The notes beneath the pieces were generated by a model that did no database searches, was not told where the DNA came from, and saw nothing but the letters and a program-made list of their open reading frames with translations. A stretch of DNA of 64,000 bases, taken from contig QEOQ01000426.1 of NCBI GenBank assembly GCA_010279815.1, forward strand, positions 292,831 through 356,830, read 5' to 3'. The first letter of the stretch is position 1; each line of letters starts with the position of its first letter. This DNA comes from Brachionus plicatilis (taxonomy: Eukaryota > Rotifera > Eurotatoria > Ploima > Brachionidae). Below, piece after piece: positions 1-12,700 of the stretch. A program made the translations under genes and the position numbers.

Positions 1-323
1 AATATTTTAAATTGATGAGTCATAATAATTTCAAAAAAAAAAAAAAAAATAAAAAAAAATTTTTTTTTATTTTCCAATTTATCTGTAATTGATTCTTATA
101 AAATTTTTATTTGAAAACTTAAGTGACAAATTTACATTGATTTATCTATATAATTCTTCAAACAAAATTTTCAATTAATTTTTAATTTTAATTAAAAAAT
201 ATAACAGCGTAGGCAAATTGAAGTTAATGATCAAATGTAAATATCAAATCAAAATATTAAAACTTAGAATTAAAATAAAGGTCTTTTAATCAATTTTTTA
301 ACAATAAATGACTAAACTTTATT

Positions 324-591
324 CAGACTTGTTTTTAAGTCACTAGTCTTATGTCAAGTCAAGTCAATGACTTAAAAATTTTTATTTAGGATTTTGGTTA
401 GAAAGATTTTTTTGTAATAAAACTCAATTTAATTGTTTAACATTTTATGATTTTTGTGTTTGTTAATTATAAAAAAAAATTTAATTCAAGTAAAAACTTG
501 GACATAAAAAAAAAACATTTCAACTCAAGTCATAACTTTGACTTGAATTTTTGTGACTTAGACTTAAAACTGTGACTTATAAACAAGTCTG
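324..591. mobile_element. hAT-type MITE nested in the 212-1207 element
   Basis: The ends are CAGACTTGTTTTTAAGTCAC and the complementary end AAACAAGTCTG. They are flanked by a perfect 8-bp direct repeat ACTTTATT (316-323 and 592-599), the target-duplication length of hAT transposons. The arm of the host element resumes directly after the second ACTTTATT and again pairs with the arm near 1080-1120, so this is a real insertion into an older element. No coding capacity. Confidence 0.8.
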
Positions 592-775
592 ACTTTATTA
601 AACATAATTTATTTAATCTTTGACTAGAATTAAAATTAAATGATTTTTCAATTTGAAGTAGCAATTAAATATTAATCATTATTTTGAAATTTTGCAATTC
701 AAAATTTAACTTTGTTTAATTTAAATTCAAAATTAAACGCAATAAATGATATTTTAATTGAAATTAAAAGCGTTT

Positions 776-1000
776 TTTTGAGCCATAATTTGGAAAACTC
801 AATGCAGATTTTGGAAAAATCGATAAAAGATTAATTATAAAATAAAATGTATATTTTTTTTAATTTAAAATATTAAACATTTATTGTTTAATTAAAAAAA
901 GAAACAAAATTTTATTTCATTATTTTTTTAAATTTCAACTAATTAAGTTTTGACCATCACGATCATGAACTTCAAGTTACCTTTAGCGAAACAAAGTTAA
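776..1000. repeat. Dispersed AT-rich repeat, copy 1
   Basis: It resembles 17990-18275 and, more weakly, 33200-33510. Shared blocks include a TTTAATTAAAAAAAGAAA segment and an end of the form GATCATGAACTTCAAGTT. It forms the loop region of the 212-1207 foldback. Confidence 0.5.
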
Positions 1001-1555
1001 TTTGAATACCAAAATTTCAAAATACTGATTAATAATTAATTATTACTTCAAAGAAAAATTTATTTAATTTTAATTCAAGTCAAAGATTAAATAAATTATG
1101 TTTAATAAAGTTTAGTCATCAAAAAATAATAAAAAGACCTTTTTTTTAAATCTAGATTTTAAATTTTTGATTTGAAATTTACATTTGATCATGAACTTCA
1201 ATTTGCCCAAGATATTCAAGTTAAAAAATTCAAATTTTGTCACAAATTAAAAAAAAAACAAATCAATGTTATTGAATTTTTAAAGATTTTTATGAAGGTT
1301 AGTTAAAGAGTTTTAAAAAAAATATTTGTATAGTTTTTTAGAGATAATAATCTATTTTATTCCTTTTTTTTGTATTTGATGAACGGATATTCATTAAATA
1401 TATTCCTAATAAATATATTAAATATATTCGGATATTCCTAATTTAATCTGGCAACAATTTATTGTCATTGTCTTGCTAATGAGTTAGTTAATATAATTAT
1501 ATTTACTAAATGGCTGGTAAAATATATAATTTTTTTGTAGTTTTAAAACAAACAG

Positions 1556-4500
1556 TTAATACTTGGTGTACCAATACTTATGAATGTCAAGATTTCAACG
1601 GACTTGTGTGTTTGAACATTGGAGGTAAGAAAGCATGTGAGTGTCCAAATAAAAGATATTGGAATGGATTTCATTGTGGTAATTAAAAAAATCAATTTTT
1701 TTTTTCTTTCATTATTCTAATTTCTTAAAATAAGTTAATAAACTAAGCAATGGTGAAAGTTGTAGCTTGGATGCAGAATGTGATCATAAAGTAGGCCTAG
1801 CTTGTTATGGTGAATGCCGGTATGGTTCATTTTTTGTTAATTATGAGTTAGATTTAAATAAATTAAAAAAAAAAGATGTGATGGATCACGATACTGGTCA
1901 GGAACTAGTTGTGGTATCTAATTAACTTGAACTTAATAAATTTTGCATTAAATATTTTGTAGAGCTGAAAAAGAATCATGGCGATGAATGCAGTCAGACT
2001 TTTCAATGTAAAAATAACTTGGGTTTATTTTGTTTATCTGGGGATTGTGAATGTATGCCTTTAATGTATTGGTCTGGAACTATTTGTGGTATATCAAATA
2101 TAAAAAATTTAAAAACTCTGATTTAGAAAAAATATTGTTCTTTTACTTTAATAAGCTTTTAATATTTTAACAAATTTTTAGGCTTTTAGAAAGTCTAAGT
2201 GTTCAAGTTTTGCTGTTAGGCCCGACTTTATAGCCATCAATTTGTGACCAAAAAATAGAAAAAAATATGCTGTGACCAGACTTTAAAATAAAAATGAATG
2301 TGATCAGTAAAATTTTATTAAAAATTTAGTATTAATAATATCTGCAGTATAGATATTTCTATGTACACTAACGCTCAAAAGCGTTTAGCCTTATTAAATG
2401 CAAGGCTTTGGCAAACTTTGCTTCTCACCATTCCAAAGACTTCATTGCCTATGACTGCTTTGAAGCTATTTATTGTTGGCGAATTTATAGCATTCACTGA
2501 AAAACTGTTTCATAATTTTACACAGCGATTTGTTAAGAAATTATATCTCAATGAGCCTCTGCGATTTATTTCTCAGAACAGTCTTTTGTCATGTGGCCCA
2601 TGAGGTTTTTTGCATAGCGAAATTAATACCATTTGTTAACGATATTCTTTCAAAGCCATTTAAAATATTATATATTTGAATTAAGTTGACGATTTTCAAG
2701 ACTCATAAGATTTAAGAATTTTAATCTGTCTTCATAAGACTTAGTTTTAGTAAAATCAATCAGTTTTGTCGCTTTTCTTTGTATTTTTAAAGAATTTTTA
2801 AGTCTATTTTTAAATACAGACTCCGGGTTCTACTGCATAGTCAGATGAGGTCTCACAATGGATGTATAGAGAAGTCTTAATGATTCTCGGCTAAGGTTCT
2901 TAAAAGAAATTCTTATCAGATTAGTTTTTATTTTTATAAAGAAATTATATTGTTCTTCTAAATTGATTTTTATTTTAAATAAGATTTTTTCTAAAAATTA
3001 TTTATACTAATGTATTTTTTAAAAACCAGCGTCAAATTAACAAGCAAATCGAACTACATTTTAAATTTTCTTATTCTAAATTTCTAACTCAAATTTTTCT
3101 AACTTTTTTTTTAAACATTTTTTTTTAAATTGCTTCTTAAAATATAGTTAATCTAAATAAATAAATATTCTAAATTTTTATATTAATTTAAATTAAAAAC
3201 TTTAAGCAAATTTTTAATTTTATTGACAATTATAATCTTATATAAAATTTTAAGTGATCAGGAAAATTAACCTGTGATCAGTTTTTAATTGATCATGTAA
3301 ATTTTGTTTTCTGGTCACCAAATTCCTTGTCACAAAACAGGGAGTACCCTTTCTAAGAGTCTTCTTGAGTACATATGCATTCTCAATTTTTTCGAAGATC
3401 CGCTCAGAATTTGCTTACAGCATTTGTTCTATGATTTACCCTCTTTCGGATACCTTCACCCAAGTCGCATTAAATGAATTTAAATAATAAATTTGAATAT
3501 TTTACAAAAAATTATTTAATTTCTTAACTTTTATTAGACAAATTAGAAAAAATTTATTTGTTTTAAGCTAAAAATTTATTAAAATTAATCAATAAAAAAT
3601 TTGAGTCAGTGATAAAAATTAAAACTATGTATGGATATTTTCGTGAGCGTAGTCAACACTAAATTAGTGTGCGGATCATTTATTTTAAAATAAGGAATTA
3701 AAATAATCCGCAAAATTTAAAAATAAAAATACTAACCCTAACCAAATACCTTATTTAATTAAATTATAATTTAATTTAATTTTAAAATTAAAAAGAATTC
3801 AAGCGAACAGTGAACGAAACTTGTAATGTCTCTAATATTGAATGCCAAAATTATGCTGGATTAAGTTGTGCAGCTGGATTTTGCGGGTAATTTTAAAAAA
3901 TATATAGAAATATGCCTGATCTTTTGAGTTTACTCTGACCTTATTTAATCTTAAATTTAATATACAATTACGTAAAATTACAAAAATGACGTAATTTTAT
4001 GTAAATTTCGGTCAACTTACATAATCTTACAGAAATAAAGGTGGGAAAGGATATGTAATATTTAACGAAAAATTACATTAAATTATCTAAATTTAAGTAA
4101 ATTAGCCCTAAATTGCTTACGGACAAAAAATGGAATTTTGGTAGAAAAAAGATAAAATACAGTTTTAAGAAAATTTTGAATTAATGCTAAATTTTGCTGC
4201 TTTTAAATTTCTACTTTTTTTACCTTCTTGCGTAATTTACCTAAAATTACTATTTGGTAAAATCTGGTAAAATTTTATAATTAAATATAGTTAATTAGTA
4301 GCTTTGAAACAAAATTAAAAATAGAAACTTTAACTTAAAATTTATTTAAATAAACTGTTAAATTCTACATAGGTTCTACATAAAGCCCAGAATTGGTAAA
4401 ATTACGTTAATTACTTAGTCATAGGTAATTGCTGTAATTTTACAAAAATTACATTAAATTGCGTAAATTTTAGTGAATTCGACCCAAAAAGTTTAAGGTC

Positions 4501-5918
4501 AAAAACTTGATAGTTTGCTTAAATAAATTTAATAAGGTTTATTTGTTAATATTTTTTAGTTTCAAAACTACAAAAACTATATATAATCACTAATTTTTAC
4601 AAAAAATTATGAAATTTTACGTAAAATTTAGTAAGAAGAGGTAAAAATTTAAAAAAATTTTTTTAGAAAAGAAAATTTAGTCCAAAATTTTGTAAAAAAT
4701 TTATTTATTTTTGGTCTGAAGCATTTTGGGATGAATTTCCTTTAAAATTAAGTAATTTTACGTAAAATAGCGTAATTTTTCAAATTACGGGCTTTTTTGT
4801 AAAATCTCTGTATCTCACAGTTTAATATTTTAATTTTAAAGTAATAGACCAAATTTCAATGAAGATCAGACATTTATTTTTTTGTTATCTCAATTTTTTA
4901 TTAAATAGGTGCGATTCAGACAAATATTGGGTTGTTAACAAATGCCGTAAGTCACAATTTTTTTATAAAGATGTGTTTTTACAAGAAAAAAATCATCTTT
5001 ACATTTTAAATTAATTGATATTATTTTCAAGCTTAATCAACCGACTTTTTATAAAATTTTTGTTTTTACTTTCGATTTTGGTAGAACTTTCCGAGTCCAA
5101 GCGTTCCCTAAAAAGTTGCTTAACTTAATAAAATATTAAACCAAAATAAAAAGCTAAGAAATGTAAAAAATTATACAGTTTTGACAAAAAATATTATAGA
5201 CTTAACTTTTGGTACAGTAATTTAGCGCTTTAGTCACAACTTGAAGCCAATTGAAGTTAATGATGAAAACTTTTATAATCATTCTCCAAAATTATCTTTT
5301 AAAGCAAGAATAAATATTATTTGTATTTGAGCCATTCAGTTTTAGATTTTTATCAATTTAAAAAAAAAAATATATACATATATATAGGTAAAAAAAGGCA
5401 TCTTGAAGTTGATGATCAATTCAAAATATCATATCATTTCAATTTATCGTTAGAAATTGAAATTTATCTTTAAATTAATTTAAATAATTTTAATGTAACA
5501 TGCTTTACATGTTATGAAGGATTAAAAAATAAAATAAATGTTTTTTTTACAAAAATATTGGGAGGAAATATCGATCTTTTCATTTTATTACTTATTTGGA
5601 ATTTAATTTTTGAAATTCATTTTTAAATTTAATTTTGAATTTTGAATTCTAGATAAAAATATTTTTAAAATAATAAAAATTCAAAATAAACTCCACCAAA
5701 AATTAGTTTATAAATTTAAATTTAAAATCTTTTCTATCAATGGGCTGAGAAATTTTTTTTTAAATTATTTTATTTTTTCAATCTAAGTTACATGTAAAGT
5801 ATGTTACATTAAAATTATTTAAATTAATTTAAAGATTAATTTCAATATCTAAAGATAAACGCTTTGAATTGATATGATATTTTGAATTGATCATCAACTT
5901 CAAGATGCATTTTTTACC

Positions 5919-5949
<31 letters not shown>

Positions 5950-8473
5950 AAATTGATAAAAATCTAAAACTGAATGACTCAAATTCAAATAATATTAACT
6001 TTTTGTCTAATTAAATGTTTAATATTTGAAATAAATTGTTTGGCTTACTTTAATTTTTCGAAATTCAAAAAAATTTTTTAACCGAACTAAAAAGACGGCT
6101 GAAATCAAAGTGTAGATTTTTGACGGCATTTTGAATTTTCGAGAAAAAAACAAAAACAAAAATTTTAAAATGAAATAACTTTTTTACTAAGAATCTAAAA
6201 ATTGTTCTGCAAAATGGATCAGCTGATAAAAACTTTGTACTACTCAAATTTAGTATCTGCAATAACTCTGCAATTTTATTTTAATGATTTTCTATTACAT
6301 TTAGTGCTTTGCAGAGACTTAATTTGGTTTATACAAAATTTTTATCAGCTGATCCATTTTGCAGAACAATTTTTAGACTCTTATTTAAAAAAGTTATTTC
6401 ATTTTAAAATTTTTGTTTTTGTTCTTTGTTCAAAAATTCACAATGCCATTTTTGACGAGGTTAACGATTCTGAGTAGATCTATTTAAAACAAGTATTGGT
6501 AAAGCATAAAAACTTAACTTTGGAGCATAAAAAAGTCAATTTTCACTATCTAAAAACTAGTAATAATGAATTTATTTAAAAATCACCTTTATTATAGCTA
6601 TATGTTTTAGCTTTCTAACGAGGAGTTGGCTATTACAATATATTTTTCCAATCGTAAGTTATGAGTCTTGAAAGATATGCAGAAAACTTTCAGACTCTGG
6701 CACCAATAGGTGATGGAATTCAAAAATCTTAATCAGTTGAAATCTAGTTTATTTTGACACCTAGAATTCGTCTATCATGTCACTTTGTTAAAAAAATGAA
6801 AAAATAAACGGTTTTTAGGCATTAAATGTCTTTAAATAATTAATTTATTTATTTATTATTATATTAGACCTAATAATAATATTTTTGAAATTTTACTTAC
6901 TTAATCACTAAATGATTATTTTTTTTCTAAGAAAATTATGTCGGCATTAATCAATACTGTGACGGAACAACTTATCAGTGCAAGTCCAATCTCATTTGCC
7001 AAGGATCGAATGCTGGAAATTTTATATGTCAGTATGTAATAGTAAAATTGAAAAAAAAAATAAAATTATCTACAGTAAATTTACAATTTTATGCGTAAGA
7101 TTAAACTTTCTTACACACAAAATCTAACGTAGGATTACATTAGCTTATGTAAGACTACGTAAAATTATATCAATTCTTGCAAGAACCATGTAAATAAAAG
7201 CCATGAGCCCATGAATAAAGTTCATGGGTCAAGAAATATTTGATCCGAAGGGTGAGAGAAAGAACGAAGAGCAGTCTTTTTAAAATTATCTAATTTTTCC
7301 CCGTAACTAAAAGTTGTTATAAACTTTTTCTGTGAAGATGGAAGGACTTGGTGTGCAAAATCATTCTTGAAAAATTATTTAAAAATTAAACAAAAAGCAA
7401 TCTATATAAAATTAATTGTTTTAAATTTCCAAATCTTGAACATCTTACCTAATCTTACATTTTCTTACAAATACTTTTAAATTCTTACCAAAAATTATCA
7501 AAATTCACATCAAGTATCGTAAAAAATTACAAGCTTTTGTTCGAAATATTTAAAATATAATTTAAATTAAAAAAAAAAGAATAAAATTCTATTAAAAATA
7601 AAACTGAAAATAAAGGGCAAAAATTGCTAATTTTTTAGCCGGAAAAGAAATTACCTAGACTGACAAAATAATAATTTTAGTTAATTTAACCTACGTTAGA
7701 TTTTGTGTGTAAAAAAGGCAAATTGAAGTGAAGATCAAAACGACCATTTAAAATTTTAAAGCTTAATTAATCTAATGATTTTGATTATTTAAATAAAGAT
7801 TTAAGTTTATATTATTTTATTTTTTAGTATTATTTTTTTGAATTATAATAGAAGAAAATTTGAGAAAAAAAATTAAATTAACAAACAATTAGCATAAAAA
7901 TTTTATTTAGAATTTAGGCTGCCGTTGATGGTTCGGTTTTAGGTCGCTACCATAGGTGCCATGTCTTATTTAAAATACCAACTGTATTTAAAAAAAATCT
8001 ATAAATTAAATGATTCTGGTCAAGTTAATTCAGAAATTTAAATTCATAACTTTTATTTTCATTCATTTAAACTAAAATATTTTTTTTTCCATTTAAAAAA
8101 ATTTAAACTTCAAAAAACATTAATTTTTTTTTAAATCAATTTAAAAATTTAAACCTTTTAAAGTTCATTAAAAAGTGATATATTAAAATAAACTTGACAT
8201 AACCTGATAAGCAAGTGCTTAGGAAAAAAATTATTTGTTCTTTTTTATTAAAAAATATTTAATTTTATATTTTGATCTTTTGATCTTGATCTCAAACTTC
8301 AATTTGCCGTAAAAGTGTGTAATCTTATCTATAATAATAAAAAGATCACGTAAAATTACAGCAATTTTAGCAAGGACCATGTAAAATAAAAGCGCTAATT
8401 ATTTTTTAAAAGTTGCCTAACTGGAACCTACTGGGATGGATCACATGCTAAAGATTTAAATATTTTAAATTAA
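1556..8473 (+). CDS. Cysteine-rich modular (EB/EGF-like) protein, probably secreted; 5' end not identified
   Basis: I do not recognise a named gene. Eight exons join in one frame: 1556-1678, 1735-1819, 1876-1913, 1963-2088, 3811-3886, 4909-4946, 6932-7031, 8413-8473, the last ending in TAA. All borders are GT-AG and the total (647 nt plus one carried base) is a whole number of codons, 215 residues. The protein repeats a module with C-x5-C, G-L-x-C, C-x-C and then Y-W-x-G-x-x-C, for example YWNGFHC, YWSGTSC, YWSGTIC and TYWDGSH; the last module lacks its final Cys. Such modules suit an extracellular disulfide-bonded protein. The signal-peptide exon should lie upstream of 1556 but I could not find it. 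Long introns (2089-3810, 3887-4908, 4947-6931, 7032-8412) are filled with transposon fragments. Exon calls are strong; function is unknown, and two adjacent genes cannot be fully excluded. Confidence 0.7.
2345..2900 (-). pseudogene. LINE reverse transcriptase C-terminal fragment (dead)
   Basis: On the minus strand, around 2890 to 2690, the sequence reads LLYTSIVRPHL followed by KNRLKNSLKIQRKATKLI and YEDRLKFLNLMSLENR, the thumb region after the RT domain of Jockey/CR1-type LINEs. After a frame change it continues toward 2345 with remnants of the usual C-terminal tail. Stops and frameshifts make it non-functional. It lies in an intron of the cysteine-rich gene, antisense to it. The same region is present in the younger LINE at 38.8-39.2 kb. 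Confidence 0.7.
3950..4810. repeat. Intronic repeat rich in TTTTACGTAAAATT motifs
   Basis: This part of the 3887-4908 intron contains many partly palindromic ACGTAAAATTAC/GTAATTTTACGT words, the same vocabulary as the subterminal sequence of the Tc1-type elements near 37.3-37.6, 45.5-46.3 and 49.5-49.8 kb. Clear termini are not visible, so it is probably an eroded member of that family. Confidence 0.45.
5313..5996. mobile_element. Foldback element with ~200-bp arms
   Basis: 5313-5516 and about 5788-5996 are inverted copies, including CATTCAGTTTTAGATTTTTA on the left and its complement on the right, a TA-repeat stretch, GCATCTTGAAGTTGATGATC and a TTACATGTAA-like core near the hinge. No coding sequence. 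It lies in the 4947-6931 intron of the cysteine-rich gene. The inner TAATGTAACAT..TTACATG block recurs near 35.37 kb. Confidence 0.75.
6116..6458. mobile_element. Near-perfect palindromic MITE
   Basis: The left arm (6116-6245) and right arm (6335-6458) are inverted copies sharing TTCTGCAAAATGGATCAGCT and AAAATTTTAAAATGAAATAA. The short centre holds CTCTGCAA/TTGCAGAG words also found in the palindromes at 20619-20972 and 48453-48827. Apparent reading frames on both strands here are mirror images of each other and are not genes. Confidence 0.75.
7111..7712. repeat. Inverted-repeat element, abutting the 7717 MITE
   Basis: TTACACACAAAATCTAACGT at 7111 is matched by its complement ending at 7712. 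Internal text near 7140-7205 (ACGTAAAATTA, then GCAAGAACCATGTAAA) reappears at 8340-8390 beyond the neighbouring MITE, suggesting that MITE inserted into the end of this element or of a related copy. Confidence 0.5.
7717..8308. mobile_element. GGCAAATTGAAG-family MITE (copy 2)
   Basis: The termini are GGCAAATTGAAGTGAAGATC and the complementary CTCAAACTTCAATTTGCC. Flanking 8-mers GTAAAAAA and GTAAAAGT agree at six of eight positions, consistent with a decayed 8-bp duplication. The interior (AACGACCATTTAAAATTTTA and so on) matches 43426-43967 along its length. Confidence 0.75.
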
Positions 8474-9784
8474 ACAATATAAGTGAAAATAAATATTGAA
8501 GAAAAACATAAATAATGTTTCTATTTTTTTGAAAATTGGTTTCGATTTCAAGATTACTACATTTTTTTTATTTTTCTCATGTTGCGGGACGTTTAATTAC
8601 ATTATGTAAGTATTTATTCAATTTAAGTTTTTAGAACGATTATTTTAGGAGCTCAAGTATCTGTTTATTTATTTTAACAGCTAATTTTGATTTGAATCAG
8701 TTTAACAAATAAAAATTTTTATTTTGACTTTATTCAAAATATTTAAATTTCTTTAATTAAACTTTGTTTAAACAGATAAGAAAAAAGACACTTTTTTGAA
8801 AATTTAAAAAAATTAATTAAATAAAAAAATTTAAATAAAAATCGATTATCAAAAAAAAAAATATTATTTATTAGTTATCATTTGAAATAAAATCTTTTCA
8901 AAAAAAATTCCTAAAAAAAATTTAAAAAAACTCTGTCTTCTGCCCACAAAGCTTAGAAAAAAATTTTTTCAAAAAAAGTTGTTCAATTTTTTTACAATAT
9001 GTTCTGTTATTTGTTCTGAACTTCAAAAAAGCTTTAACAAGAGCACTTCTTTTTGATTTCTGAAAATATATTTTTTTAAAAAACATTTTTGATAAAACCT
9101 CAGAATTTTTGAAAAGGTTTTTGACCATTTTTTGTTTTTTTTTTTTCTAAAAAATTAAAAATTTCTTTTTTTATTTTATAGAATAAATGAGTTAGTTAGG
9201 AGTTTTATTACTCAGTTCAATTAGTAAAAATTTAAAATTATAAAAAAAAGGAAAAAAAAAATTTTTACTTTGTTTATTCTCTAAAAAACTTTCACCGATT
9301 TAACATCTTATTTTTCAAACAATTTTAAATAAACTTTTCAAAATTTTAATAAGTTTAATTAACTTCAATTAAATATAAATTTTTAAATAATCCCTCAACT
9401 AAAGCACAATTGGTGTTAAATGAAAAATCTAATGACATTTAAATTTTAAAATCTTAGAAAAAATTCTAAATTTAGGTAAATTAACAAACATTTTATTTAC
9501 AATCTGATTTAAAATTTTTACTTGAAAATATCAGATTAATTCAATTGAAATCATTTTCTCAAGCCCAAGTTAATTTATCTAGAATGCAAATTAATCTAAA
9601 AAAATACTTTAAACATGGAAAGTTTATAAGAAATTTTAATAAATAGGATTAACTTTTATGAATTGAATACTTAGTTCATTCTAATCTTAAAATTTGTGGT
9701 ATTTCTGAAACAAAAAATTTTCAAATGTTTTATAATTGGTTTTTTGTATAAATAGAAATTTATTTTTTTTTAATTTAACCAAAA
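8474..9784. other. Intergenic AT-rich DNA between the cysteine-rich gene and SLC26
   Basis: I see no coding exons. Long A/T runs dominate. The short minus-strand reading frame near 8922-9128 is low-complexity Lys/Phe translation. The SLC26 promoter presumably lies at the right end but no motif is convincing. Confidence 0.5.
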
Positions 9785-12700
9785 ATGATTTCACAACAGC
9801 AAATAGATGAGCCACAGGTCAAAATAAAAAGACCTGTGTACAATTATGCCAAGTTTAAGCAAAGCTATCAAACAAACTCATTCAGAGGGTTCATGATTTT
9901 AGTCACAATCCGCGACATGTTTGTCAAAAGTTGTTCTCCTGGAAAAGATTGTCTGATTCAAAATGTTCTCGATCGATTTCCTTTTTTAGTCTGGCTAAGA
10001 GAATACAACTTTAAGGAGTCATTTTTGGCCGATCTTTTCGCAGGTCTTACTGTTGGAATCATGCAGATACCGCAGGGTATGGGCTATGCCTTTCTTGCCA
10101 CCCTGCCTCCTATCTACGGTTTATACACCTCATTCTTTCCAGCTCTAATTTACTTTTTTCTCGGCACCTCGAAACAAATATCCATAGGCACTTTTGCTAT
10201 TCCTTCACTAATGACTGGCTCCATGATCATCAGACTCGAAGATAAATTCGCTCCACCGGAGGGATTTAACAAATCATTTGATAATTTAACTCATGGAAAA
10301 GACACTTCTAATTTTTTGAGTGAGGACAGAGAAGAGGCTAGGGCTCTTATTGCCATGGCATCTGCTTTTTGGATCGGAATTATTCATTTGGCCATGTTTT
10401 GCTTCAATCTCGGATTCATAACATCGTTTCTAAGCGAGCCGATGATTAATGGATTTCTAACAGGTAATTTGAATAAAAAAGAGACAAATTTTTGAGTTAA
10501 TTTTAAATATAAAGGAAGTGCAATTCATGTGTTAACTTCACAAATAAAATCAGTGTTGGGAATTTCGCTGAAAAAGTATTCTGGAGCATTTCAAATTCCA
10601 GAAGTAAATTTATTTAAATATTTAAAAAAAACATTTAAATTCTTTTGTCTTAAAATAGATTTGGTATGAAACCATTTTGAAAATTCCACAAGCAAACATT
10701 GCTACGATAATTACTTCTGTCATTTGTATAGCTATTATGTTGGTGGTAAAAATTTATATCAATGACAAATTTGCCAAAAAATTCAAAGGTAAAAACAGTG
10801 CTCATAAAATTTGGCTTTTTTTTTTAATTGAATGACAAAAAGAAAATTGAAAAAAAAACATAAAATTTAACTTTTTTTGGGCGCTGGTCAAATTTGTGAT
10901 CAATGAATCCCAATCAACTTATTAGTTAATTACATGAACAAACAAAAAGTTCATACTAAAAAATTAACTTGCTGGGAAAATTAAACTTTTAGTAGGAAAA
11001 AAAATTTTAATTAAGATTTTCTTTATTTTTTTAAAATTTTACCCACATTTTATCATTAAGATAAATAATACACTGGTTAATGTACAACCAGTGGATTAAA
11101 AAAACTAATAGCCCATTTATTGAAACTTTGAATAGATTTTTCTGAACATTGAATGGTAAGACATTTAAATTTTTATATTTTACAAATATTAAACTAATAA
11201 TTTCTAATGATTTAATAAAATTAGTTTTTTATCTGCTTTTTGATTTTTTTGAATTTTCTTCCCCCTTTTTCTTACCTTTTTCACCTACAAAAGAAAGAGG
11301 AATAAGTCAGTTGATTTTTTTTGTGAATTTGATTTTGTTTTTTTAATTTTAAAAAGAAAATTATGTAAACAATTAATCTAATCACTTATTTCCAAAATAA
11401 AAGATTTTTCTTTTAATATTTGCAACACTAATCCTTATTTATTTTTCACTAAAATATTTTTTTCATATTTTTTTAGAATTAAAAAGAAACAGTGTTGAAA
11501 GGTTTTTAATTGAAGAACTTAAGATCTTTGAGCACAGTAAAAGCCTCGATTGAAACAAGTTTTTCTAAAATAAATCGGCAAACTTGGCAGACAAAAAACT
11601 CTTAATAAAAAAAAAAGTTAAAAATTAATATCAGATATAATAGAAATTACAATGATCATAAACGTTAATTAGCTAAAATTTTTTTAGTGCTATTTTTATT
11701 TTTTTAGGAACTACCAAAACCATTTCATTTGACTAAATTATAAGAAAAATAAATTAAGAAGATTTTATCTTTTTTAAAGTTTATTTTTCTTAAGCTTGAA
11801 TAAATTGATTAAGTTTTCATTTTAAATTTTGCTGCTTTTTTCATTTTTTTATTTAGCTATTTCTTTCTTTAGCTTTTTTTTTAATTACATTAAAAAATAC
11901 TAAATATCATTCTAAATCAAAATTTTAATTTAGGTAACCAAAATTTTTAGTTTTTATTTAATTAAAAAAAATTTAAGCCAATTTTTACTTTGTTGAAAAT
12001 TTTAAAATAATTTTTTGTTTCAGTTCCAATACCTATTGAACTTCTGATAGTAAAATTGAATCTTAAAAAAAGTAAAATTATAAAAATTTCTTTAGGTAAT
12101 ATTTGGCACCCTTATTTCATATGTTGCTAATTTCAATGAAAATTTAAATATTCGAGTAATTGGTCCTGTCCAAGCCGGGTAAAATAAAAAAATCTAATTT
12201 CATGAAAGAAAAAAAACTTTACATATTTTTTCTAGCTTTCCTAAGCCGAGGATACCACCATTGTTTTTGTTTAAAGACATGATGGTTGACTGTTTCTTGA
12301 TTGCCATAATTTCTTTTGTGAGCAATTTTTCTCTATGTGATGTTTTTTCTAAAACCCATCGATACAAAATAAATACAAACCAAGAACTGTTAGCCTATGG
12401 AACTAGTAATGTGTTTGGTTCATTCTTTTCTTGTTTTGTCAGTGCTGGTTCTCTGAGTCGATCATTGGTACAGAATAATGTTGGTGGTAAGACCCAGTTG
12501 GCATCCTTGTTCTCTTGTTTGATTGTCGCTCTGGTTTTGTTATTCATCGCCCCTCTGCTTAGAGAATTACCAAGAGCTTGTCTTGCAGCCATTATTTTGG
12601 TTGCCTTAAAAAATATGCTCAAAAAAATTGGAGACTTGGGTTTTTATTGGAAAGTCAGCAAAAACGAGTTTGTATGAAAAATAATTTTTTAAAATTAATT

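Larger units (their letters stand above)
212..1207. mobile_element. Foldback / TIR element, non-autonomous
   Basis: The ends are inverted copies: GGCAAATTGAAGTTAATGAT at 212 and its complement ending at 1207 match over about 31 bp with one mismatch. The arms continue inward on both sides, to about 700 on the left and from about 1010 on the right, so the element is a large hairpin. No transposase is visible. The left arm is split by a second element (324-591). No clear target duplication is seen. The same GGCAAATTGAAG terminus occurs on the elements at 7717-8308 and 43426-43967. Confidence 0.75.

Noticed and set aside
6065..6477. Short frames on both strands
   Set aside because: Again mirror images produced by the 6116-6458 palindrome.
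12395..12622. Minus-strand frame opposite SLC26 exon 6
   Set aside because: It is antisense to the NQELLAYGTSNVFGSFF-coding exon and has no motif.
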